Counted from the first letter of the stretch, positions 1 to 9,413 are shown. The stretch: DNA of 11,205 nt from an uncultured Gammaproteobacteria bacterium (GCA_946887385.1 CAMPKU010000145.1:1-11205), one strand, 5' to 3'. Numbers and translations: made by a program. The notes: generated by a model not told the origin, from the letters alone.

Positions 1-56
1 CGCCCGAACACGGCCACCGTGCCGCCGACGGCCGGCACGGTGGCCGTGTTCGGGCG
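1..56. repeat. Perfect 24-bp inverted repeat at the window edge (probable fold-back artefact)
   Basis: Bases 1-24 are the exact reverse complement of bases 33-56, with an 8-base loop at 25-32. The arm lies inside a conserved ABC ATPase reading frame. The right arm encodes plausible family sequence (TVAVFGR). The left arm encodes RPNTATVP where members of this family carry a leucine-rich helix before PTSG or PTAG. The simplest reading is an assembly or library fold-back at a contig end rather than a biological hairpin. Confidence 0.8.
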
Positions 57-807
57 CGAGCTGGCCGCGTTGTCGCCGGCCGGAATGCGGGCCGTGCGCC
101 GCGAGCTGCAGGTGGTATTTCAGGATCCGCTGGCGTCGCTGAACCCGCGCATGACGGTGGGCAACATCGTCAGCGAGCCGCTCTGGACGCACCGGCCCGA
201 GCTCGACGCCGACGGCGTGCGAACCGAGGTGGTCGACATCCTGCGCCGCGTGGGACTTACGGGCCGCGAGCTCAATCGTTACCCGCACGAGTTCTCGGGC
301 GGGCAGTGCCAGCGCATCGGCATAGCGCGGGCGTTGGTGCTGAAGCCCAAGATCGTGGTCTGCGACGAGCCGGTGAGCGCGCTCGACGTGTCGATCCAAG
401 CGCAGATCGTGCGCTTGCTGATGGACTTGCGGCGCGAGCTCGGCTTGTCGCTGATCTTCATCGCCCACGATCTGGCCGTCGTGCGGCAGATCAGCCATCG
501 CGTGATGGTGATGTATCTCGGCAGGGTGATGGAGGTGGGCACGCGCGACGAGCTATACGGCGATCCGAAGCATCCGTACACGCAGGCGCTGTTGCGGGCC
601 GTGCCGCTGCCCGATCCCGATGCCGAGCGCGCGCGCCAGCGCGACGTGCTGCTCGGCGACCCGCCGTCGCCGATTCATCCGCCGAGCGGCTGTCGTTTCG
701 CCACGCGCTGCCCGATGGTGATGGACATATGCCGCAGCGAGACGCCGCACCTACGCCGTCTCGCCGGCGACCGCTACGTGGCGTGCCATTTGTACGATGC
801 CGAATGA
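1..807 (+). CDS. oppF: Oligopeptide ABC transporter ATP-binding protein, OppF-like (5' partial)
   Basis: This is the C-terminal two thirds of a nucleotide-binding subunit that powers uptake of oligopeptides through an inner-membrane ABC importer. The Walker A motif lies beyond the left edge. Counting residues from the GTG at 19, I see the Q-loop (VVFQDP, about 32-37), the ABC signature SGGQCQR (93-99), Walker B ending in CDEP (115-118), the D-loop SALD, and the H-loop histidine in FIAHD (H150). The tail is the oligopeptide/dipeptide transporter C-terminal domain with HPYT, PPSGC and RCP, and four cysteines (225, 231, 238, 256). That domain is reported to bind an Fe-S cluster in some homologues. 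The SGGQCQRIGIARAL form is closer to E. coli OppF than to DppF as I remember them. The GTG at 19 is not a real start. Bases 1-24 duplicate 33-56 in reverse and do not encode the expected family sequence, so homology is trusted only from about base 25. The substrate is inferred; no permease or binding-protein genes are visible. Confidence 0.85.
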   Translation, partial: RPNTATVPPTAGTVAVFGRELAALSPAGMRAVRRELQVVFQDPLASLNPRMTVGNIVSEPLWTHRPELDADGVRTEVVDILRRVGLTGRELNRYPHEFSGGQCQRIGIARALVLKPKIVVCDEPVSALDVSIQAQIVRLLMDLRRELGLSLIFIAHDLAVVRQISHRVMVMYLGRVMEVGTRDELYGDPKHPYTQALLRAVPLPDPDAERARQRDVLLGDPPSPIHPPSGCRFATRCPMVMDICRSETPHLRRLAGDRYVACHLYDAE

Positions 808-854
808 CGGCGCCTCGCGGGCTGCTCGTTCGTGTATCGCGCAGCCATTGCGGC

Positions 855-860
855 TAAAAT
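855..860 (+). promoter_or_regulatory. Possible -10 element of the cytochrome c gene
   Basis: TAAAAT matches five of six bases of the sigma70 -10 consensus and stands out in GC-rich surroundings. It lies about 40 bases before the GTG start at 900, in the 92-base gap after oppF. I see no convincing -35 hexamer at 16-18 bases upstream, so this is a weak call. Confidence 0.3.
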
Positions 861-886
861 GCCCGCCGAAAGAGAAGGGACTCTCC

Positions 887-891
887 AGGAG
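887..891 (+). promoter_or_regulatory. Ribosome binding site fixing the GTG start of the cytochrome c
   Basis: AGGAG lies 8 bases before the GTG at 900. The protein starting there opens directly with a signal peptide, so ribosome site and signal peptide agree on this start. Confidence 0.7.
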
Positions 892-899
892 CCACGCCC

Positions 900-1550
900 G
901 TGTTTCGTTTGAAAGCCCTTGCCGCCGTTCTCGCCTGCGCCTTCGGCGCTACCGCCTTCGCTCAGAGCGCCGCGCCGCCGGCGCCGCTCTTGCCAATTAC
1001 GCTCGAAGGCAACGCCGAGCGCGGCGCCGTGCTCGCCCAGACCTGCACGGGGTGCCATGGCATCCCGAGCTACTTCAACGCGAATCCGGCCTATCACGTG
1101 CCGAAGCTCGGCGGCCAGGCCGCCGACTATCTCGAGGTGGCTCTGCAAGGGTATCGCCGCGGAACGCGCGGCCACGAGACGATGCAAGCGCAGGCGTCGT
1201 CGCTCACCGACCAGGACATCGCCGACGTCGCGGCCTACTTCGAGAGCTTCGAGGGCGAAGCCGACAACCCGCGCACGCTGTCGTCGGCCGCTAGCATCGA
1301 AGCCGGCCGCATGAAATCGGCTACCTGCGCCGCATGCCATGGGCCCGAGGGCGTGGCCCCCACGCCGCAATGGCCGAGCCTCGCGGGTCAGCACGAAACG
1401 TACTTGCTGGCCGCGCTCGAGCAGTACAAAAACGGCCGCCGCGTAGATCTCGTGATGAATCCGCTCATCGCTCCGCTCGACGAGCAAAGCATCGAAGAGC
1501 TCGCGGCGTTCTTCGCAGCGCAGCCGCACTTGTACAACACCGAGCCGTAG
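900..1550 (+). CDS. Diheme cytochrome c, c4-like, periplasmic
   Basis: This is a 216-residue exported electron carrier with two covalently bound hemes. A signal peptide covers about residues 1-22 (KALAAVLACAFGATAFAQS, cleavage likely near AFA-QS). Two class I cytochrome c domains follow in tandem. Heme-binding CTGCH is at 49-53 and CAACH at 143-147. Likely distal methionine ligands are M95 (HETMQAQ) and M186 (LVMNPL). The two-domain layout and the size fit the cytochrome c4 family, which commonly hands electrons to terminal oxidases or serves other respiratory or denitrification enzymes. The partner here cannot be told from the context. The GTG start is supported by AGGAG at 887-891. It stands alone with a possible -10 element ahead of it and is followed 29 bases later by rsmG. 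The position just before rsmG is normally held by mnmG, so its presence here is noteworthy. Confidence 0.9.
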   Translation: MFRLKALAAVLACAFGATAFAQSAAPPAPLLPITLEGNAERGAVLAQTCTGCHGIPSYFNANPAYHVPKLGGQAADYLEVALQGYRRGTRGHETMQAQASSLTDQDIADVAAYFESFEGEADNPRTLSSAASIEAGRMKSATCAACHGPEGVAPTPQWPSLAGQHETYLLAALEQYKNGRRVDLVMNPLIAPLDEQSIEELAAFFAAQPHLYNTEP

Positions 1551-1564
1551 CCGCTTAGGCGCGA

Positions 1565-1584
1565 GGCATACTGCGCGGTATGCC
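1565..1584 (+). repeat. Inverted repeat overlapping the rsmG start codon
   Basis: GGCATAC (1565-1571) and GTATGCC (1578-1584) form a perfect 7-bp stem with the loop TGCGCG. The rsmG ATG (1580-1582) lies inside the 3' arm, and part of the only GAGG-like ribosome site (1563-1566) lies in the 5' arm. It could be an RNA hairpin limiting rsmG initiation or a palindromic operator. Function is inferred only. Confidence 0.45.
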
Positions 1585-2239
1585 GGCCGCCGACCAAGCC
1601 CTCTCGAGCGCCGAGATCCATCGCCGCCTCACAGCCATCGGCGTGGCCGTCAGCAAGGACCAGAGTGCCGCGCTCGCGGCCTTCGTGGCGCTGCTGCTGC
1701 GCTGGAACAAGGTTTACAACCTCACGGGCGTGCGCGGCGCGGACGAGATCGTCGACCGCCATCTCGTGGAAAGCTTCGCGCTGCGCTCGCTGCTCAAGGG
1801 CTCGCGCGTGGCCGACGTCGGCAGCGGCGGCGGCCTGCCGGGGCTGCCGCTCGCCATCGCGGAGCCCGAGCGGCGGTTCACGCTCATCGAAAGTCGCGCC
1901 AAGCGCGTCCGTTTCCTAAGGCACGTGGTCGCGGAGCTCGGGCTCACGAACACCGAGGTGGCGCACGCGCGTGCCGAGGACTTACGCGTGGAGCAGCCGT
2001 TTGCTACCGTGCTCGCGCGCGCCGTGGCGCCGCCGGCCGAGCTTCTCACGATTTGCCGGCACCTCACGGCTCCGGGCAGCTTGCTGTTGTTGTTGACGGC
2101 CAGTCACTTGCAGGACGCCTATCGCGGGCTTGCGCCCGATTTCCTCATGCGCCCGGCTGTCGCGGGCGGCCTTAAACTACGGAGCTCGATCGTGGTGCTG
2201 GAGCGGGTCGATGCTGACGGCGTGGACGCCGCGGGTTAA
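1580..2239 (+). CDS. rsmG: 16S rRNA (guanine-527 N7) methyltransferase RsmG
   Basis: RsmG (GidB) uses S-adenosylmethionine to methylate N7 of G527 in the 530 loop of 16S rRNA. Loss of the enzyme is known to give low-level streptomycin resistance. The 219-residue length is normal for the family. An N-terminal helical region contains RWNKVYNLTG (41-50) and the HLVESFAL stretch (61-68). The SAM-binding Rossmann motif VADVGSGGGLPGLPLA spans about 77-92, the acidic TLIES strand is at 101-105, RAED at 131-134, and the conserved ARAVAP catalytic-face motif at about 146-151. The ATG at 1580 gives the usual family N-terminus, but the ribosome site is weak (GAGG, 13 bases away) and the start codon lies in a hairpin. 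The parA start follows the stop by 3 bases, so the two are probably co-transcribed. Its usual partner mnmG is not upstream. Confidence 0.95.
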   Translation: MPAADQALSSAEIHRRLTAIGVAVSKDQSAALAAFVALLLRWNKVYNLTGVRGADEIVDRHLVESFALRSLLKGSRVADVGSGGGLPGLPLAIAEPERRFTLIESRAKRVRFLRHVVAELGLTNTEVAHARAEDLRVEQPFATVLARAVAPPAELLTICRHLTAPGSLLLLLTASHLQDAYRGLAPDFLMRPAVAGGLKLRSSIVVLERVDADGVDAAG

Positions 2240-2242
2240 TTC

Positions 2243-3034
<792 letters not shown>

Positions 3035-3067
3035 CCGGCCGGCACGCCTGCGGCGTCGAGCGGCTGC

Positions 3068-3073
3068 TACAAT
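3068..3073 (+). promoter_or_regulatory. Possible -10 element ahead of parB
   Basis: TACAAT matches five of six bases of the sigma70 -10 consensus and lies 33 bases before the parB ATG in the 72-base parA-parB gap. No recognisable -35 hexamer sits at the right distance, so parB may simply be read from the parA transcript. Confidence 0.25.
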
Positions 3074-3106
3074 CCGGCCAAATCGTGCGACTCCAAGCGC
3101 CGCCAC

Positions 3107-4027
3107 ATGAATAAACGCAGAAGCCTCGGGCGCGGTCTCGACGCTCTCTTGAGCAGCGCGCGGCCAACGCCGCCGCCGCCGGCTGCACCCGCGGACACCG
3201 CGGGCGCGCCGAAACTACCGGAGCTCGGGTTGCGCGAGGTGCCCGTGGAGCTGCTGCGCCGCGGCAAGTACCAGCCGCGCGTGGACATGCGCGAGGAATC
3301 GCTCGCGGAGCTTGCGGAGTCCATCAAGGCGCAAGGCGTGGTGCAGCCGATCGTCGTGCGGCCGCTGCCGAACGTGACGGGCGGGGAAACCGAATACGAG
3401 ATCGTGGCCGGCGAGCGCCGCTGGCGTGCGGCGCAAATGGCCGGCCTGCAGGCGATCCCGGCCGTCGTGCGCGACATTCCCGACGAATCGGCCGTGGCCG
3501 TCGCACTCATCGAAAACATCCAGCGCGAGGACTTGAACCCGATCGAAGAGGCGCGCTCGTTGCACCGGCTCGTCGAGGAGTTCGGGCTCACGCACGCCGA
3601 CGTGGCCGGCGCGGTCGGCCGCTCGCGCGCCACGGTCACCAATTTGCTGCGCCTGCTCGAGCTGCCGCGGTTGGTGCGCGAGATGCTGGAGCGCCGCGAG
3701 CTCGACATGGGCCACGCGCGGGCGCTGCTCGGCCTTGCGTCGCCGGAGCTGCAATTCGAGATCGCGGAACGCGCCTGCAAGCAGCAGTGGAGCGTGCGCG
3801 ACACGGAAAGCGCCGTGCGCAAGCTCGCCGGCACGCAGAACGCCGCGAAGGCGGGCAAAGCCGCGGCCAAGCCCGCAGACGATCCCAACGTGCGGCGGCT
3901 CGAAGCGGACCTCGCCGACACCCTCGGCGCAGCCGTCTCGATCGAGCACGGCCCGAAGGGCGGCCGCGTAGTGATCCGCTACAACGGGCTCGACGAGCTC
4001 GAGGGCATCCTGGCCCACATCAAATGA
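3107..4027 (+). CDS. parB: Chromosome partitioning protein ParB (Spo0J), CTPase and parS-binding
   Basis: ParB binds parS sites, hydrolyses CTP, spreads along DNA as a sliding clamp and stimulates ParA. The 306 residues begin with RRSLGRGLDALL, the conserved N-terminal motif that touches ParA. An alanine- and proline-rich linker (about 18-34) follows. The ParB/Srx nucleotide-binding fold carries YQPR (55-58), the GERRWRA motif (102-108) that contacts CTP, and ENIQREDLNPIEEA (136-149). A helix-turn-helix region for parS runs through LTHADVAGAVGRSRATVTNLLRLL (two stretches within 161-184). A basic, alanine-rich linker (about 225-237) leads to the C-terminal dimerisation domain ending ELEGILAHIK. 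The ATG at 3107 gives the family N-terminus although the ribosome site is poor. I see no match to the parS consensus (TGTTTCACGTGAAACA) anywhere in the window, so its binding sites must lie elsewhere. The stop is followed by the atp promoter region. Confidence 0.95.
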   Translation: MNKRRSLGRGLDALLSSARPTPPPPAAPADTAGAPKLPELGLREVPVELLRRGKYQPRVDMREESLAELAESIKAQGVVQPIVVRPLPNVTGGETEYEIVAGERRWRAAQMAGLQAIPAVVRDIPDESAVAVALIENIQREDLNPIEEARSLHRLVEEFGLTHADVAGAVGRSRATVTNLLRLLELPRLVREMLERRELDMGHARALLGLASPELQFEIAERACKQQWSVRDTESAVRKLAGTQNAAKAGKAAAKPADDPNVRRLEADLADTLGAAVSIEHGPKGGRVVIRYNGLDELEGILAHIK

Positions 4028-4058
4028 CCATAACTCGGACGCTGCCGCCGCCGGGCCG

Positions 4059-4088
4059 TTGAACCGCACGGGGTCCCCCGCTTAGAAT
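4059..4088 (+). promoter_or_regulatory. Probable sigma70 promoter of the atp operon
   Basis: TTGAAC at 4059-4064 (-35) and TAGAAT at 4083-4088 (-10) are separated by 18 bases. Each hexamer matches the consensus at four or five of six positions. They lie 32 bases after the parB stop and ahead of the nine atp genes, which is where the unc/atp promoter is expected. Transcription would begin near 4094-4096, leaving a leader of about 80 bases before the GTG start of atpI. Confidence 0.65.
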
Positions 4089-4105
4089 GCCCGCGGCCGA
4101 AAGGC

Positions 4106-4125
4106 GGCCACGCACGGTCGTGGCC
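4106..4125 (+). repeat. Hairpin in the predicted atp leader RNA
   Basis: GGCCACG (4106-4112) and CGTGGCC (4119-4125) make a perfect 7-bp, GC-rich stem with a 6-base loop. It lies about 10 bases after the predicted transcription start and some 40 bases before the atpI ribosome site. No T-run follows, so it is not an intrinsic terminator. It may stabilise the 5' end of the mRNA; this is inference. Confidence 0.45.
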
Positions 4126-4165
4126 AACTTGCCGAGCCTTCCAGCCCTTCCACAAGCCTGGCATC

Positions 4166-4171
4166 AAGAGG
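4166..4171 (+). promoter_or_regulatory. Ribosome binding site deciding the atpI start
   Basis: AAGAGG lies 5 bases before the GTG at 4177. It supports that GTG over the upstream in-frame ATG at 4087, which has no ribosome site and overlaps the -10 hexamer. Confidence 0.65.
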
Positions 4172-4176
4172 CCGCT

Positions 4177-4569
4177 GTGATAGACGACAAGCACGTCGTG
4201 CCAGTGACGTTGCTCGTGCAGACGTGTGTGAGCTTCGGGGCGGCAGCGGCTTTTTGGCTTTGGATGGGTGAGGTCGCAGGCATGTCGGCTTTGCTGGGCG
4301 GCGTAGCCGTAGTGATACCGAACGCGTTTCTGGCTGCGCGGCTGCTGCAACCGAGCGGCGACCAGAGCGCCAAGGCGATGCTGCGTTCGGCGTGGCTCGG
4401 CGAGATCGGCAAGGTGCTGCTGACGGCGCTCGCGTTCGGTGTGATTTTTGGATTCGTGCGGCCGATCGAGCCGCTGGCCGTGTTCGCGGGGTTCATCGCG
4501 GCACAGCTGGTAGTGTTCGGCGCCCTGCTGCTGGGCGGCCGGGTAGGCGCACAGGAAGCGAAGAGCTGA
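4177..4569 (+). CDS. atpI: ATP synthase accessory protein AtpI (subunit I)
   Basis: AtpI is a small inner-membrane protein encoded first in many atp operons. It helps assemble the c-ring and is not part of the finished enzyme. From the GTG at 4177 the protein has 130 residues, normal for the family, with four predicted membrane segments (about 8-29, 35-56, 76-94 and 99-120). The family signatures GGVAVVIPNAFLAAR (41-55) and GEIGKVLLTALAFGVIF (75-91) are present. The open frame extends back to an ATG at 4087, adding 30 residues rich in arginine and proline. That ATG lies within the -10 hexamer of the probable promoter and lacks a ribosome site, so I prefer the GTG. The TGA stop is 3 bases before the atpB start, suggesting coupled translation. 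Confidence 0.88.
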   Translation: MIDDKHVVPVTLLVQTCVSFGAAAAFWLWMGEVAGMSALLGGVAVVIPNAFLAARLLQPSGDQSAKAMLRSAWLGEIGKVLLTALAFGVIFGFVRPIEPLAVFAGFIAAQLVVFGALLLGGRVGAQEAKS

Positions 4570-5757
<1,188 letters not shown>

Positions 5758-5800
5758 TGTCGAGCATAGCGGCGCGCTGAGCGCTGCTTCGGCAAGAGCA

Positions 5801-5807
5801 GGAGGAG
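5801..5807 (+). promoter_or_regulatory. Ribosome binding site of atpF (GTG start)
   Basis: GGAGGAG lies 7 bases before the GTG at 5815 and is one of the strongest Shine-Dalgarno matches in the window. It fixes GTG as the atpF start, giving the short periplasmic tip MDFNLTLLGQ before the membrane helix. Confidence 0.75.
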
Positions 5808-5814
5808 ACTTCGC

Positions 5815-6285
5815 GTGGATTTCAATCTAACGCTGCTGGGCCAGTCGTTGGCGATGTTGCTATTCGTCTGGTTCTGCATGAAGTACGTGTGGCCCGTGAT
5901 CATCGGCGCCATCGAGCAACGCCAAACGGAGATCGCGAACGGCTTGGCGGCTGCGGAGCAGGGCAAGAGCTCGCTCTCGACGGCCAAGGTGGAAGTCGAC
6001 AAGATCGTTGCGGCCGCCCGCGATCAAGCGCGCGGCATCGTCGATCAAGCGAATACGCGCGCCACGGCCATCGTCGAGCAAGGCAAGGCCGATGGCGAAG
6101 CCGCTCGCAAGGCCCAGCTCGATGCGGCTCGCGCCGAGATCGACGTCGAGATCAATCGCGCCCGCGAGGAGCTGCGCGCCCAGGTGGCGCGTATCGCAGT
6201 GGCCGGCGCCGAGAAGGTGCTCGGCCGCGAGATCGACGCGAACGCGCATCGCGATCTGCTCGGCAAGCTGGCCGCAGAGATCTAA
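5815..6285 (+). CDS. atpF: ATP synthase Fo subunit b
   Basis: Subunit b is the dimeric peripheral stalk that holds the alpha3beta3 head against subunit a. The 156-residue product has the E. coli length. One membrane helix lies near the N-terminus (about 5-30, LTLLGQSLAMLLFVWFCMKY then VWPVI), with WP just after it as in other b subunits. A long, charged, alanine-rich coiled coil follows (about 35-135), with repeated A, E, K and R and few helix breakers. The C-terminal part (ARIAVAGAEKVLGREID, about 125-141) is the delta-binding region. Only one b gene is present, with no b' duplicate, as is usual outside photosynthetic and some alpha-proteobacterial lineages. The stop is 2 bases before atpH, indicating coupled translation. 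Confidence 0.96.
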   Translation: MDFNLTLLGQSLAMLLFVWFCMKYVWPVIIGAIEQRQTEIANGLAAAEQGKSSLSTAKVEVDKIVAAARDQARGIVDQANTRATAIVEQGKADGEAARKAQLDAARAEIDVEINRAREELRAQVARIAVAGAEKVLGREIDANAHRDLLGKLAAEI

Positions 6286-6287
6286 CG

Positions 6288-6842
6288 ATGGCGGAGTTCA
6301 GCACCGTCGCTCGACCCTACGCGAAGGCGCTATTCGACCTCGCGAGCGCGCAGCGCAAGCTGGCCGAGTGGTCGGCCGCGCTCGGCGCGGCGGGGGCCGT
6401 AGTGGCGGACGCGGGCGCCAAGCGCACGCTGGCGGCCCCTACGCTCGACGACAAGCAGCGCGCGGAGCTCGTGGGCTCGGTGGCGAGCGCCGTCAAAGGC
6501 GGCGAGCTGCTCGCGACTTCCGAGGGCAAGAATTTGCTCCTGCTGCTGGCGGAGAACGGCCGGCTCACGGCGTTGCCCGAGATCGCGGCGCAATTCGACG
6601 CGCTGAAGGCCGACGCCGAGAACAAGGTGAAGGTCACGATCACGGCTGCGACGGCGGTCGACGCCGCGCTCGCCGAGCAAATCAAGAAGGCGCTCGAGCG
6701 CAAGCTCGGCCGCCAGGTGGAGCTTGCGCTCGCCGTGGATGCGGCGCTGATCGGCGGCGCCGTCATTCAAGCGGACGACATGGTAATCGACGGCTCGGTG
6801 CGCGCGCGCTTACAGCGGCTCGCCGAAACGATCGTCGCGTAA
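6288..6842 (+). CDS. atpH: ATP synthase F1 subunit delta
   Basis: Delta sits on top of the F1 head and joins it to the b-subunit stalk. The ATG at 6288, 2 bases after the atpF stop, gives a 184-residue protein beginning MAEFSTVARPYAKALFDLA, the standard delta/OSCP N-terminus. The frame stays open upstream through atpF to 5889, but that extension is an artefact of GC-rich sequence. The N-terminal helical domain (about 1-105) includes GKNLLLLLAENGRLTALPEIAAQF. The C-terminal domain contains ALERKLGRQVELALAVDAALIGGAVIQ, followed by the conserved DDMVIDGSVRARLQRL near 164-179. The last part is the b-binding region. No separate ribosome site is visible apart from GAGA within the atpF end, so expression is probably coupled to atpF. 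Sixteen bases separate it from atpA. Confidence 0.95.
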   Translation: MAEFSTVARPYAKALFDLASAQRKLAEWSAALGAAGAVVADAGAKRTLAAPTLDDKQRAELVGSVASAVKGGELLATSEGKNLLLLLAENGRLTALPEIAAQFDALKADAENKVKVTITAATAVDAALAEQIKKALERKLGRQVELALAVDAALIGGAVIQADDMVIDGSVRARLQRLAETIVA

Positions 6843-6858
6843 TCCTTAAGGACGACAT

Positions 6859-8400
<1,542 letters not shown>

Positions 8401-8421
8401 TCAGTTTCAAAGAGCACGCGA

Positions 8422-9282
8422 ATGGCTAGCGGTAAAGAAATTCGGACCAAGATCGCCAGCGTCAAGAGCACGCAGAAGATCACGAAGGCGATGGAAATGG
8501 TCGCCGCGTCGAAGCTGCGCCGCACGCAGCAGCGCATGGCCGCTTCGCGTCCCTACGCCGATAAGATCAGGACCGTGATCGGCCACTTGTCGCAGGCGAA
8601 CCCGGACTATCGCCACCCGTACCTGCAGAAGCGCGAGATCAAGCGCGTCGGCTACATCGTCATCAGCACGGACCGCGGCCTCGCCGGCGGCGTCAACACG
8701 AACACGTTTCGCGAGATGCTCAAAGAGCTGCGCCAGTGGCAAGCCAAAGGGGTCGAGGCGGATCTGTGCCTCGTCGGCGCCAAGGGCATCGCGTATTTCC
8801 GCCGCTTGAAGGTGAACGTGGTTGCGGCCACCAGCCACTTGGGCGAAGTGCCGAAAGTGCAGGATCTGGTGGGCGCGATCACGGCAATGACGGACGCCTA
8901 CCGTCAGGGCAAGATCGACCAGTTGTTCCTCGTGCACAGCGTGTACGTGAACACGATGAGCCAGCAGCCGACGGTTTCGCAGCTGCTGCCCGTCGAAGCC
9001 GTCGATAAAGACTCGCTGCAGCAGCATTGGGACTACATCTACGAGCCCGACGCCGCGTCGCTGCTCGATGGCGTGCTCGATCGCTACATCGAGTCGCAGG
9101 TGTATCGCGGCGCCGTCGAGAACGTGGCCTGCGAGATGGCGTCGAAGATGGTGGCGATGAAGGCCGCCACCGACAACGCCGGCAAGTTCATCGAAGGCCT
9201 GCAGCTGCAGTACAACAAAGCCCGCCAGGCGGCCATCACCCGAGAGATCGCCGAGATCGTCGGCGGCGCGGCGGCGGTGTAG
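8422..9282 (+). CDS. atpG: ATP synthase F1 subunit gamma
   Basis: Gamma is the central rotor shaft that links the c-ring to the catalytic head. The 286-residue protein is one residue shorter than E. coli gamma. The N-terminal coiled-coil helix begins [20 protein letters not shown] and continues [14 protein letters not shown]. The Rossmann-like middle domain contains [13 protein letters not shown] (about 78-90). The C-terminal helix includes [20 protein letters not shown] and the family signature [14 protein letters not shown] at the end. There is no insertion of the kind that carries the redox switch in chloroplast gamma. AAAGAG at 8409-8414 is a moderate ribosome site, 7 bases before the ATG. 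Immediately after the TAG stop a large palindrome begins (9286), separating atpG from atpD by 157 bases, unlike the short gaps elsewhere in this operon. Confidence 0.97.
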   Translation: MASGKEIRTKIASVKSTQKITKAMEMVAASKLRRTQQRMAASRPYADKIRTVIGHLSQANPDYRHPYLQKREIKRVGYIVISTDRGLAGGVNTNTFREMLKELRQWQAKGVEADLCLVGAKGIAYFRRLKVNVVAATSHLGEVPKVQDLVGAITAMTDAYRQGKIDQLFLVHSVYVNTMSQQPTVSQLLPVEAVDKDSLQQHWDYIYEPDAASLLDGVLDRYIESQVYRGAVENVACEMASKMVAMKAATDNAGKFIEGLQLQYNKARQAAITREIAEIVGGAAAV

Positions 9283-9285
9283 TGA

Positions 9286-9413
9286 GGCTGACCAGCGTGC
9301 ACACGAAGAGGGGTTTCCAGGAACGCCGTGAATACGTCCATGTAGGCTCGCTCGCGGGCGTCCGTGCGGGCTAGCGTCCTGGAAACCCCTCTTCGTGCGC
9401 ACACTGGTCAGCC
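9286..9413. repeat. Large palindromic element between atpG and atpD
   Basis: The left arm (9286-9326) and right arm (9374-9413) are reverse complements over about 40 positions. There are 10 matches, one C/A mismatch (9296/9403), 4 matches, one A/C mismatch (9301/9398), a perfect 21-bp run (9302-9322 with 9377-9397), a bulged A at 9323, and 3 more pairs. The loop of 47 bases (9327-9373) holds two diverged copies of a 16-base unit. The element starts 3 bases after the atpG stop and ends 9 bases before the atpD ribosome site. No T-run follows, so it is not a standard intrinsic terminator. I see no transposase, no convincing target-site duplication and no second copy in this window. It could be a REP- or MITE-like dispersed element or an RNA processing hairpin. 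Confidence 0.9.

Noticed and set aside
1095..1100. CACGTG core at the cytochrome c gene as a possible parS site
   Set aside because: The flanks do not match the parS consensus TGTTTCACGTGAAACA, and the site lies within coding sequence.
4028..4176. A small gene in the parB-atpI gap
   Set aside because: The 149 bases hold the promoter, a hairpin and the atpI ribosome site. The only frame is the upstream extension of atpI, which lacks a ribosome site.
5889..6842. A 317-residue frame starting inside atpF and running through atpH
   Set aside because: Only the last 184 residues, from the ATG at 6288, match the delta subunit. The first 133 residues are out-of-frame atpF rich in R and G.
9084..9404. 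Minus-strand open frame (106 aa) covering the atpG end and the palindrome
   Set aside because: Its N-terminal part is the palindrome read in reverse. The plus-strand frame at 9364-9930 gives almost the same peptide (LETPLR, GQP) from the other arm, as expected for an inverted repeat. Neither has independent support, and both otherwise shadow atpG or atpD.
9286..9413. Palindrome as an intrinsic terminator splitting the atp operon
   Set aside because: The loop is 47 bases and no T-run follows the right arm, and termination here would deprive the cell of beta and epsilon unless a promoter follows; I see none before atpD.
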